Below are positions 28,715 through 37,069 of a stretch of 64,000 bases of DNA, piece by piece. The stretch is from positions 43,170-107,169 of the IMG/VR virus record IMGVR_UViG_3300047510_000583; one strand, 5' to 3'. Position 1 is the stretch's first letter; each line of letters starts with the position of its first letter. Source of the stretch: a virus. The position numbers and the translations under genes are program-made. Below the pieces are notes generated by a model. It searched no databases. It had not been told where the DNA came from and saw nothing but the letters and a program-made list of their open reading frames with translations.

Positions 28715-29836
28715 TCAAGCAGCAGTTACAGTAAGAGTTGCGGTGTTGGAAATAACTTCCTCACCACCTGCAGAACCACCAACCTTAACTCTATACTTCT
28801 TACCAGTATCTGAAGTTGAGAGACCAGTAAGAGCAAGCGAAGCGGAAGTAGCACCAGAGATGTTGGTCCACTTCGTTGTAGACGCAGCAGTTTGAACTTG
28901 CCACTGATAGGTTAGAGAACCAGTTGTAGCGGAAGCAGTAACTGAGAATGTAGCAGCAGCGGTTGCAACAGTAGCAACATCAAAGGTTAGAGCAGCAGCG
29001 CCGCCACCACCTAGTTCAGCATCAAGGATAGTGATTGTCTCGTCAACAACGAAACCAGAACCAGCACCAGTTACTGTTACAGTAGCAGCACCAGAACCAT
29101 TAACAACTACACTGAATGTAGCGCCAGTTCCAGCAGCGTCTGTTGTGTAATCAGAAGCAGTGATGGTGTATGTGCCAGCAGTTCTGAGTGCATCAGCAGC
29201 GCCAATAGTGTCAACCGTTAGAATACCACCAGCTGGTGCTTGTGTTGACTGGTTGGAAGGTTGTGCTGAAATGCTAATAGCGGATGCTACATCAGCAGCA
29301 GGATTATCTTCAGTTCCACCTTGGGCAGTACCATAGTCACCAACAGATGCTCCAGCAGTTGCATTAGCGAATGCTAGACATTCTGCCTTATGACGAGTAT
29401 TGCCATCGCCATCAGTATAGGTTCTATATGCCCACCAACCTGGCCACTTAAGACCACGAATCTTATTCTCATCTAGAGCAGCTTCAGTGTCATCGATGAA
29501 GATAAGATTTGTTCCTGTTGGGAAGTGTGCTAGTTGACCATTCTCGTCAAGAAGAAGAGTAGCAACTTCTTTTGGAGGAGTTCTGCGAATAGCATTAGCA
29601 GCAAGAACGGTTCCAGTTGAACCTGCATATGCTGTTCTGAGTTTAAGTGATGTTGCCGAAACTACTGACTCAACCGTATATTGCACACCACCAAGGGAAA
29701 GAACATCTCCATTCTGAACAAAGTTAGCGGAAGTTCTGTCAGTAAAATCACCAGTTGTTGTTACCGTCGTGCTACCATTTGCAACACTAACATTATTTGC
29801 CAACGCCTTCGCGTCGATTGTTCCGAAAATTGCCAT
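28715..29836 (-). CDS. virion protein with Ig-like C-terminal domain
   Basis: 373 residues, Ala/Thr/Gly-rich and beta-rich. Residues about 285-370 look like an immunoglobulin-like fold (SLTYQWQVQT ... WTNISGATSASLAL ... KKYRVKV), as in Hoc-like decoration proteins. The N-terminal 110 residues form a separate domain. The late promoter TATAAATA lies 35 bp upstream. Decoration or neck role is inferred. Confidence 0.7.
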   Translation of the reverse strand: MAIFGTIDAKALANNVSVANGSTTVTTTGDFTDRTSANFVQNGDVLSLGGVQYTVESVVSATSLKLRTAYAGSTGTVLAANAIRRTPPKEVATLLLDENGQLAHFPTGTNLIFIDDTEAALDENKIRGLKWPGWWAYRTYTDGDGNTRHKAECLAFANATAGASVGDYGTAQGGTEDNPAADVASAISISAQPSNQSTQAPAGGILTVDTIGAADALRTAGTYTITASDYTTDAAGTGATFSVVVNGSGAATVTVTGAGSGFVVDETITILDAELGGGGAAALTFDVATVATAAATFSVTASATTGSLTYQWQVQTAASTTKWTNISGATSASLALTGLSTSDTGKKYRVKVGGSAGGEEVISNTATLTVTAA

Positions 29837-29871
29837 CGGTTTCCTCTATAAAATATTCGTATTCTAAAAAG

Positions 29872-29879
29872 TATTTATA
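29872..29879 (-). promoter_or_regulatory. T4-type late promoter
   Basis: Perfect TATAAATA directly behind the terminator's T run, 35 bp before the ATG at 29836. Confidence 0.75.
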
Positions 29880-29904
29880 AAAAAAGGGATGCCTAAGCAT
29901 CCCT
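29879..29904 (-). terminator. intrinsic terminator
   Basis: Hairpin AGGGATGC-TTAG-GCATCCCT then TTTTTTT on the minus strand, ending the unit that includes the genes at 29925-34222. Confidence 0.9.
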
Positions 29905-29924
29905 AAGACACTTATTATTTTTTA

Positions 29925-30095
29925 TCAGCAACCCTTCATTAGGGCAACTCTTACTGTTGATGCGATTACATTGTCAACATCGTTGTCAGTTTTCTCAACA
30001 TATCTGTCAAGTAGATCACATACGAGTCTCTTGGTGTGGCAGCTGTTGAGTGCTGCGAAGATGATTGGTTTTACTAGTTCTACAAGTGCGCCCAT
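29925..30095 (-). CDS. small conserved protein
   Basis: 56 residues, helical, beginning MGALVELVKPIIFAALNSCH, with two or three Cys (CHTKRLVCDLL, end KGC). GAGG lies about 8 bp upstream. Function unknown. Confidence 0.6.
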   Translation of the reverse strand: MGALVELVKPIIFAALNSCHTKRLVCDLLDRYVEKTDNDVDNVIASTVRVALMKGC

Positions 30096-30122
30096 GATAG
30101 TATCCTCTAAGAGAGTTTAAAG

Positions 30123-30884
30123 CTATTTAGCAGATTTCTTTGCCATGGCAGTCGCAGTTCCATACATTACATCTTTTGCTTTCTCACCATACTTAGATTT
30201 AAAAGAACCAAACTTCTTTTTCATTCCCTTAACAAACTTTTCTTTCTTTGCCTTTTCTTTAGCAGATAGTTTTTTCTCTTCAAGAGGTTCTACCTCTTCT
30301 TTCATCTTCTTTTTCTTTTCGTCATACTTTGAGTTCTTGGCATCCGAAGAAATCTCACTGCTTTCCTTTTCGCCTTGCTCTGTAGGATTGTCGTTGATAG
30401 TTGGCATCACTTCAATCTTTGTTTTGTTTTTTGCTTCTACGATATCAGCAGCTTGTTGCCACATTTCTTTTACTGATTTCTTAGATTTTCTAGCGCGAAG
30501 AAGAGCAAAATCATGAGCATCCACTTTACCATTCTTATTAGCATCAATTTTCTCCTGGTTACCAGGCATATCTTTCCTTTCGGATAGTTCTTCACCACCT
30601 TCCATTTCGTATCCTGCCTTCACACACTTGTCTTTTCCGTTCTCAGTGCCAGCATACTTATAACCTTTCCAACAAGCTTTGCCGTCAGCACCTTGTTCCT
30701 TACCTTCTTTGTTCTTGCCTTCAGCAGTAAACTCTTCAGCACGATTCTGCTTCGATGAGTTGCAATCAGCATCACCATGTAGAGGACATGATGATCCAGC
30801 ACCGCTGTGATTACACTTACCCTTTTCATCTAGCTGAATAAGTGCTTTCTCAATCAGTTGTTTTGAGAACTCGTCAATCGTCAT
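30123..30884 (-). CDS. EF-hand-containing charged protein, probably virion component
   Basis: 253 residues. Cys-rich N-terminal region (CNHSGAGSSCPLHGDADC, later ACWKGYKYAGTENG), a dockerin/EF-hand-like loop D-A-N-K-N-G-K-V-D-A-H-D near residues 114-125, then a long Lys/Glu-rich helical C terminus. The EF-hand loop implies calcium binding. Family role unknown; its basic tail and neighbours suggest a structural protein. Confidence 0.65.
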   Translation of the reverse strand: MTIDEFSKQLIEKALIQLDEKGKCNHSGAGSSCPLHGDADCNSSKQNRAEEFTAEGKNKEGKEQGADGKACWKGYKYAGTENGKDKCVKAGYEMEGGEELSERKDMPGNQEKIDANKNGKVDAHDFALLRARKSKKSVKEMWQQAADIVEAKNKTKIEVMPTINDNPTEQGEKESSEISSDAKNSKYDEKKKKMKEEVEPLEEKKLSAKEKAKKEKFVKGMKKKFGSFKSKYGEKAKDVMYGTATAMAKKSAK

Positions 30885-31161
30885 TGTTCTTTTGTCGTTT
30901 ATTTTTATTTATAAACGACTTCACTTTCTCTTTAGCAGATACTTCTTGATGATCACACCCACAATGTTCTTTAATGTCTTTCACCCAAGCACGAAACATT
31001 TTACCTTCTTCAGTTACAGCAATAACATAGTTAACGCCACGACGATGAATCTTTCCCACTTCGCCATCAATATTTTGAATCCAATCCCCCTCCGCAAATA
31101 CATTCCCAAGTCTAAAAGACTTCTGTTTTGATTGCGCTAACAGTTCTTTAAGTGATTTCAT
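30874..31161 (-). CDS. small basic protein, possible RNA/DNA binding
   Basis: 95 residues; a beta-rich KOW/SH3-like middle (GDWIQNIDGEVGKIHRRG), CGCD, and a basic C terminus (KSFINKNKRQKNNDD). Overlaps both neighbours by 4-11 bp. Confidence 0.6.
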   Translation of the reverse strand: MKSLKELLAQSKQKSFRLGNVFAEGDWIQNIDGEVGKIHRRGVNYVIAVTEEGKMFRAWVKDIKEHCGCDHQEVSAKEKVKSFINKNKRQKNNDD

Positions 31162-31712
31162 TTAATACCCAACCCTTCTCTAACTTCTTTCATTAGTTTC
31201 ATCATTTCTTTATCGTCTAAAGTAGATGGTATACCTTTACGAAACTCAGCAACGTTTGCATTCGTTGCTGCTTCTCTCATTTTACTAGCAGACATTCCAG
31301 TTGCTCCATCAGCATCAGGATCTCTTTCACCAGCAGATTTTGTTTCAAGAGTTCTAAATGTATACTCCGTTCCATTATAACGCTGGATCAAAGTGTCCAT
31401 TTCCTGTACACGATCACTACCAACAACAAGAGTCAGATCCGAATATTCACCTTGCAAACTCTGAAGAACTTTAATGATAGTCTTCAAATCAGTATCAAGC
31501 ATAATATTATTTTTATGTTTCGGAAACATCTTTTTCATGTATCCTACTTTTTGTTCGGAAGATAGAGGATTCTTCTTCTTGTCTTTGGTATGACTGGTAT
31601 AGATTTTATAGTCATCGGTTCCTGCAATCCTCGCCACAGCATCAATAAGTTTTTCATGACCAATAGTGGGAGGATTAAAGCGACCGAAAGTAATGACTAC
31701 TCTCTTAAACAT
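31158..31712 (-). CDS. nucleotidyltransferase (cytidylyltransferase-like)
   Basis: 184 residues with the family's GRFNPPTIGHEKLI (residues 10-23, HxGH-like motif) and SASKMREA near the C-terminal third (the SxTxxR-type motif). Such enzymes add AMP or CMP to a phosphorylated substrate (NMN, phosphopantetheine, sugars). An NMNAT-like role is possible but not shown. Its gene lies directly beside the ligase-like gene. Confidence 0.78.
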   Translation of the reverse strand: MFKRVVITFGRFNPPTIGHEKLIDAVARIAGTDDYKIYTSHTKDKKKNPLSSEQKVGYMKKMFPKHKNNIMLDTDLKTIIKVLQSLQGEYSDLTLVVGSDRVQEMDTLIQRYNGTEYTFRTLETKSAGERDPDADGATGMSASKMREAATNANVAEFRKGIPSTLDDKEMMKLMKEVREGLGIK

Positions 31713-31724
31713 TTTTATTAGTAT

Positions 31725-32936
31725 TTAGTTTCCCTTTACCCAGTTCTTTGCGAGAGTGAAGTTTGCCAAACTAAACTCTAAACGATCAACAAGCTTGGTA
31801 GCATTTCCATCTTTAATAGCAACAAATCCTTCAGGAGCAGTAACACGGAATCCATCATCAGTACGAAGGAACGTGCGAGTGCTATCAGCAGATTCTAGTT
31901 TCTTCACAAACATGTTCTTAGCATTCTGAAGAATAACATAGAGAGTGATCGTTGCCTTGAATCCAGCGATGTTGGAATCCACGAACTCAATACCATCATA
32001 GAGTTTCTTCAGTTTTGCAGCCTTAGTCTTTTCCTGTTTCACTTTGTTAACTTCCTTCATCATCGTTTCATGATAAGCATTTTTGAAATCACTAATAAAA
32101 CGATTGACATTACTAATACGTTTACCTTCCCTCACATAAGTATTGAAGTAAGTTTTAAGGCGAGTGCCAACGCTTAAGTTATCCTTAGAGTTAATCTGTT
32201 CAGAAATCTCATCCAAGAAAGATCCTGCATTGCGAAGAAAAGTAGGTGCAGTTCTTTTCATGTTATTGAGATTTCTTTTTTCTGTAGCATTAAGAATCAT
32301 GTTACTACCCAGAGTATCAACCTCAGCACTGATTACAAACACATCATCAGTCTTATTAAACTTACTGATGTCAACTCCAAACGTAGCGTTAGAAGTTGCA
32401 ATGCTGGAACCAACATAGCGAGTGTGAAAAACTACACCAATCTTAGCTCGCTTTGCTTTCTTGTATGCTTCCGTTCCTTTGGGAATAGCGTAGGTGATAG
32501 TGTTTGGAGTGAAGGTAAGATAATCTACACCATCAATCTTCTCCTCTTTGGCATCATCAGTAAATAACAAATCTCCCTGAATGATTCCTTTGATGCCGAG
32601 TTTAGGAAAATGTTCTAATGCTACTTTGAGTTTATCCACCAGACCAGAAGAGTTGCCGTGGTTTGCTTCAATATGATAATCAGTATAGTTAATCTTTGGT
32701 TCTGTTTTATTAAAAACAGATTTAGTTCCAACAAAGAAATCTCGGTTTTCAGGATCTTCACCACAGATCACAGCAGGAGCACCGTCCCACTTAGTAGTAA
32801 TTTTAAAGTTACTTGTTTGAGTTCCACTAAAAGTTTTGGTGAGAGCATCAAGAAATGCAAATGCATCTTTAGCACCCTCTTGACCATCAAAGAGAATGCT
32901 GTCTTCTAAATGCTCTAGGTGAGTATTCTTGCTCAT
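31725..32936 (-). CDS. ligase-like protein with KxDG motif
   Basis: 403 residues. Residues 46-56 read ITTKWDGAPAV, matching the K-x-D-G nucleotidyl-lysine motif I of DNA/RNA ligases and capping enzymes; IIQGDLLF (118-125) resembles motif III, and EGFVAIK (369-375) with following KLV resembles motifs IV and V. The 230-350 region is an inserted helical segment. A ligase-like role is an inference from motif order; the protein is common in cyanophages but uncharacterised. Confidence 0.6.
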   Translation of the reverse strand: MSKNTHLEHLEDSILFDGQEGAKDAFAFLDALTKTFSGTQTSNFKITTKWDGAPAVICGEDPENRDFFVGTKSVFNKTEPKINYTDYHIEANHGNSSGLVDKLKVALEHFPKLGIKGIIQGDLLFTDDAKEEKIDGVDYLTFTPNTITYAIPKGTEAYKKAKRAKIGVVFHTRYVGSSIATSNATFGVDISKFNKTDDVFVISAEVDTLGSNMILNATEKRNLNNMKRTAPTFLRNAGSFLDEISEQINSKDNLSVGTRLKTYFNTYVREGKRISNVNRFISDFKNAYHETMMKEVNKVKQEKTKAAKLKKLYDGIEFVDSNIAGFKATITLYVILQNAKNMFVKKLESADSTRTFLRTDDGFRVTAPEGFVAIKDGNATKLVDRLEFSLANFTLAKNWVKGN

Positions 32937-34222
32937 GCTGGATTCATTTGGTAGTTTCCGTTACGGTCTTTGGTTACAATAAATTTGGCGGTGCGACTTT
33001 CCCTCGGTTGCACAACCACCCTAGCACCTGGGATCCCAAGATCATTTCGATCACCCTTGTATATTATCATAAGAACTGGATCATATCCACCAGTCATCAC
33101 ATAAGGATTTATGTGGGCATGAGCACTCATCTGCAACTTATACTTATCATTTCCATTCCTCACAATAGATGCATCACCCTGGAGGACACCAGTGCAGTTT
33201 GACTTGCCGAAGTTTGCGCCAGGACTAAAATCTTTACCATAAACAGATTGCATTTTTAATGCATTGTCTTCGATATCCATCATCGCAGTAAATCCTTTTC
33301 CCGCTGGAGTAGTAAAATCATACAGACCTCCTCGCCCACAAATCTGTTTCATATAATCACCAAACTTTCTAATCTCGGGAAACACATCTAAAGTTTCATC
33401 CTTATCATTCAAAAAGTGAGAAACTCCACCCCATTGCTGAAAATGATTTGCCCTGGAACCTTCCTTATGAGAAAACCAAGCAACGTCCTTTAGTGTATTT
33501 CCGTCTTTCTGAACCATGACAATATCAGCTTTAACTTGTCCCTCTTGCTTATTAAATCCAACAATATTAGTATATGTTTTTGGATTATTTTCGCCAACAC
33601 TTATAGTAATACCATCAGCAAAAGACATGCCTCTGTGTTCAACAATAGACATGATTGCTTTGTTGAGAGTAGTAAGTAAATCTAACTCTCCCCTTTCTTT
33701 AATGGAAGGAACATTCAGTTTATATCTCATGCCATGTTCATTTACCCAATATCCAAGTAACCCCCAGTTAACTTGTATAGATTGACCTGGAGCTAGTTGC
33801 CCACCAAAATCAAAGTCTTTAAGAAAATGACTAAGAGCATAACGAGTTCCTGTTTTAGTTTCACTTAAAGATATCTCTACTGGAAACTGATTAAATGCCC
33901 CAGACATAACTACTCGTCTAGGAACACCTTCTCTATATATTGCTTGTAATAATGCAGTAGCACTGCGGAAAGAGTTATTACCTTTACCAAGATTAAAAGA
34001 TCTATCTATAGATTTTTTGTTTGCAACTAATCTACCATTCTTAATATTAGGTATCGCCATATGCAAATATTTTGCATACAACTTCATACCATCTCCATTG
34101 ATGTTGCCGTGCTTATCGACAAAGTGCATTGGTTCGTTATTTTTAGCTCGATTGTAAAGAACCGTTATATTATTTTCAAAACGATTTCTTTTAGCGAACT
34201 GACCCCAAGTTAGATTTGCCAT
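32933..34222 (-). CDS. conserved protein of unknown function, possible nuclease
   Basis: 429 residues. The segment KADIVMV followed by DVAWFSHKEG has the spacing of a D-x(n)-(S/E)xK nuclease core, but I would not call it a nuclease from this alone. It overlaps the ligase-like gene by 4 bp and starts just behind the mazG terminator. Confidence 0.6.
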   Translation of the reverse strand: MANLTWGQFAKRNRFENNITVLYNRAKNNEPMHFVDKHGNINGDGMKLYAKYLHMAIPNIKNGRLVANKKSIDRSFNLGKGNNSFRSATALLQAIYREGVPRRVVMSGAFNQFPVEISLSETKTGTRYALSHFLKDFDFGGQLAPGQSIQVNWGLLGYWVNEHGMRYKLNVPSIKERGELDLLTTLNKAIMSIVEHRGMSFADGITISVGENNPKTYTNIVGFNKQEGQVKADIVMVQKDGNTLKDVAWFSHKEGSRANHFQQWGGVSHFLNDKDETLDVFPEIRKFGDYMKQICGRGGLYDFTTPAGKGFTAMMDIEDNALKMQSVYGKDFSPGANFGKSNCTGVLQGDASIVRNGNDKYKLQMSAHAHINPYVMTGGYDPVLMIIYKGDRNDLGIPGARVVVQPRESRTAKFIVTKDRNGNYQMNPA

Positions 34223-34224
34223 AA

Positions 34225-34255
34225 GAAAAAACCTCCCCTAGTTATTTAGGAGAGG
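34225..34255 (-). terminator. intrinsic terminator after mazG
   Basis: 9 bp hairpin CCTCTCCTA/TAGGGGAGG (one T-G pair), loop AATAAC, then TTTTTT on the minus strand. Confidence 0.88.
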
Positions 34256-34261
34256 CATATA

Positions 34262-34666
34262 TCAAAGGTCGTTGGCAACTCGGTTTTCACTTCGCTCAAT
34301 ACTAAAGGTTCCTTCAGGGTATCGAGCAGTTAGTTTCTCAAAGTTCATTTGAGCAATCTCCTCAAAAGAAATATCGAGAGCGATACATGCTTGAGCAATA
34401 TACCAAAGAATATCACCCAGTTCGCGTTTCATATGAAAGATATTATCTTCATTATAAGGTTTGCCTTGGAAGGCAATCTTCTTCACAATCTCAGTGAACT
34501 CACCACCTTCAGCAGTAATACCACAAGCAGCAGTCATCAGACGTTGAATGTCTACACCTTGAGATTTTAGTTCATTGACGCGAGCAACAAACTCACTGGT
34601 ATCTCGGGATGCAGGGCTGGTGACGGCACCAACAAACTCAATATACTTATTAAAATCAATCGTCAT
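34262..34666 (-). CDS. mazG: MazG nucleotide pyrophosphohydrolase
   Basis: 134 residues with the MazG metal motif EGGEFTEIVKK and ELGDILWY. Single-domain phage form. Hydrolyses dNTPs or alarmones; in cyanophages its substrate is debated. ATGA overlap with the gp41 stop. Confidence 0.93.
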   Translation of the reverse strand: MTIDFNKYIEFVGAVTSPASRDTSEFVARVNELKSQGVDIQRLMTAACGITAEGGEFTEIVKKIAFQGKPYNEDNIFHMKRELGDILWYIAQACIALDISFEEIAQMNFEKLTARYPEGTFSIERSENRVANDL

Positions 34667-36048
34667 AAAATAAAACTGGTAAACTTGTTTTGTGTGTTTC
34701 GACTTTGTTCCGCCGCCATTTCTTCAAAGTCATACTCCTCTTCTTTATCAGAGGATAAGTCAACGGCGTTATCAACATTATAGAGCTTCATACGTGCTCT
34801 GTCAACCCCAACAAGGAAACGCTTATACATGGTAGGGTCATTGTATCTGTTCTTCAACTGCTTCACCATTATCTTCCCATCTTTCTCCAAATCCTCTGTA
34901 GCGATGAGAGCAAACATGAAGTCAGCAGTAGCAGGGAGACCAAAGGACTCACTGGTATCAGTGAGATCGACATCACTATTACCAAACCCAGACCTTGTAG
35001 TTTGTGTAGCAGAGACAAGTGGTACGTTGTGTTCCACTGCCAATCCTCTGAGTTCCTCTGCGATTGCCTTGACATATGTGTAAGAGTTTACAATAGCTCC
35101 CTTATATCGAGCGGAAGCACAGATGTTAAGGTAGTCGATAAAGATAATATCAGGTTTAAATGTTTTCTTCAGTTGCAGTTCATTCAAAAGAGATTTGAAA
35201 TGCCCAACGTGTGCCGATGCTGTTGGATATTCCTTGATGATAAGACGACCAGCAGTTTTACGCTTCAGTTCATTGATGCGACTTTGAAAGATTGTCTCAG
35301 GCAAATCAATCAGGTCTTTGATATTGACGTTAAACAGGTTAGCATCAATACGTTCGGCAATCTTTTCTTCTGCCATTTCCATAGTGATATAGAGAACGTT
35401 GCGACCCATCGACAAACAATGAGCGGCAAGGTCACACATGAAGAGTGACTTACCTACACCAGTACCAGCAAGAGCTACGTTAAGAGTCTTGTTTGGCAGA
35501 CCACCTTTGGTAATCTTATTGAAGTATTCAAGGTGGAAAGGAATCTTATCTTCCTCACGATGGTAGAACTCATATCGCTCAACACTATTCTCTAGATAAT
35601 CGTGACCTACATGTTCGTCGAACGATACTGCCAGGGCCTCTTGAAGGATTGCTGGGATCGCATCTTTTGATATTTTTGTATTACCTCCATCCGCGATCTT
35701 GATTGAGTCGAGGAGAGCAAGATAGATTGCTCTGTCCTTACACCACTTCTCTGTGGTGTCGAGCAACCAGTTGTATTCGATTGGTGAGTCACTAAGTTCA
35801 GCAATCGTTTTAACCGCGTTTTGATATACTTCCTCATTTAAATCTTTTCTTGCTTCAAGGTTGATAGTTAATACTTCCTTCGTAGGCACCAGCTCATAGG
35901 TGCTTGCGAAGTTCCAGACCTCTTCATAGATTACACGTTCGTGAATCTCATTAAAGTAATCTGGTTTTACAAAAGGAACAACCTTCCTGTAGAACTGTTC
36001 GTTGCACAGAAGGTTGCGTAGTATAGTTGTTTCGATTCTCTCACTCAT
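34663..36048 (-). CDS. 41: replicative DNA helicase (T4 gp41)
   Basis: 461 residues, DnaB-type. Walker [10 protein letters not shown] at about residues 194-202, Walker B in IIFIDYLNI and the SATQTTRSG sensor region. Unwinds DNA ahead of gp43 with the gp61 primase. Confidence 0.95.
   Translation of the reverse strand: MSERIETTILRNLLCNEQFYRKVVPFVKPDYFNEIHERVIYEEVWNFASTYELVPTKEVLTINLEARKDLNEEVYQNAVKTIAELSDSPIEYNWLLDTTEKWCKDRAIYLALLDSIKIADGGNTKISKDAIPAILQEALAVSFDEHVGHDYLENSVERYEFYHREEDKIPFHLEYFNKITKGGLPNKTLNVALAGTGVGKSLFMCDLAAHCLSMGRNVLYITMEMAEEKIAERIDANLFNVNIKDLIDLPETIFQSRINELKRKTAGRLIIKEYPTASAHVGHFKSLLNELQLKKTFKPDIIFIDYLNICASARYKGAIVNSYTYVKAIAEELRGLAVEHNVPLVSATQTTRSGFGNSDVDLTDTSESFGLPATADFMFALIATEDLEKDGKIMVKQLKNRYNDPTMYKRFLVGVDRARMKLYNVDNAVDLSSDKEEEYDFEEMAAEQSRNTQNKFTSFIL
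34777..34805 (-). promoter_or_regulatory. consensus sigma70-type promoter inside gp41
   Basis: TTGACA, 17 bp, TATAAT, perfect, within the helicase coding sequence; would transcribe mazG. Confidence 0.7.
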
Positions 36049-37063
36049 CCGCTACTCCATATAGAAACTCTTTACGGGCACACTCATCTAGGGCTTGCAT
36101 CACTTCGGGCGTGAAATACTTCTGAGGATCGGCAAGGATAACAGAAGGATAAACGGAAGATTCCCCAACAACCACGCGATTCCCCTTACGTTGGAATACT
36201 CCGTACTTCTCACCCAACTCCAGTAGTCCATAATACTTGTCCAGTCCCCGTGCGTCATAGAATAACCTCGTCTCGATGTCTGAGTTTTCTTTGGTGAAGC
36301 GCGACTTCTGTGCCTTCACTTTGATAATGTTACCTACAACTTCAGTGCCATCCTTCTCTTTCTTCTTAGACAGGAAGAGAATAGTTGAGGCAGAATATTT
36401 GAGACCAGTACCACCGCCCATTTCTTTAGTTGGCACATAAGCACCCACCACTTCATATGTATGGTTGGTAACGATAAGAGGAATACCCGCTTGACCTAGC
36501 TTGAGTGATAGAATCCTAAAGATAGATTTAATCACCTGAGCGCGAGTCATGTCGCGTGTCTCCTTGCCAGCAGTGGCATCGTCAATCTCCTTCGTGGTAG
36601 AAAGCATCCCTAAGGAGTCTAGCACAAAAAGCAGCGGAGGTCTATCCTCTTTCTTCAGTTTCATGTACTCGTCTACCACCTTGATAGACTGGGTACGAAA
36701 CTCTTGTACGGTGGACACAGGCACAAGACCCACACGCTTAACATCAATGCCACGAGAAACCATCATGTCTTTAGAGACAGCTGATTCAGTTTCAAAGTAA
36801 ATCACCTGAGCATCAGGGTTATTATTCAGAAAGTGTTTTACGATTGAGAGCGCAAAAAAAGTTTTACCAGTTGAGGATTCCCCCGCGAGGGCTGTGATTT
36901 TGTTTGCAGGCAGTCCACCATAAATGCTCCCAGAAATAAGAGCATTGAGAATGAAGCTACCAGTATCAACGAACGATTCACAGTCACCAGCAGCGACTCC
37001 ATCTTCAACCACGCTTGCGAACTCATTATCTAACTCCTTAATAACAGATTGTAAGAAACTCAT
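36041..37063 (-). CDS. uvsX: recombinase UvsX (RecA-like)
   Basis: 340 residues. Walker [10 protein letters not shown] (about 61-69) and Walker [10 protein letters not shown]; RecA-type core. Drives strand invasion with UvsY. Overlaps gp41 by 8 bp. Confidence 0.95.
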   Translation of the reverse strand: MSFLQSVIKELDNEFASVVEDGVAAGDCESFVDTGSFILNALISGSIYGGLPANKITALAGESSTGKTFFALSIVKHFLNNNPDAQVIYFETESAVSKDMMVSRGIDVKRVGLVPVSTVQEFRTQSIKVVDEYMKLKKEDRPPLLFVLDSLGMLSTTKEIDDATAGKETRDMTRAQVIKSIFRILSLKLGQAGIPLIVTNHTYEVVGAYVPTKEMGGGTGLKYSASTILFLSKKKEKDGTEVVGNIIKVKAQKSRFTKENSDIETRLFYDARGLDKYYGLLELGEKYGVFQRKGNRVVVGESSVYPSVILADPQKYFTPEVMQALDECARKEFLYGVADE

Positions 37064-37069
37064 AATACC

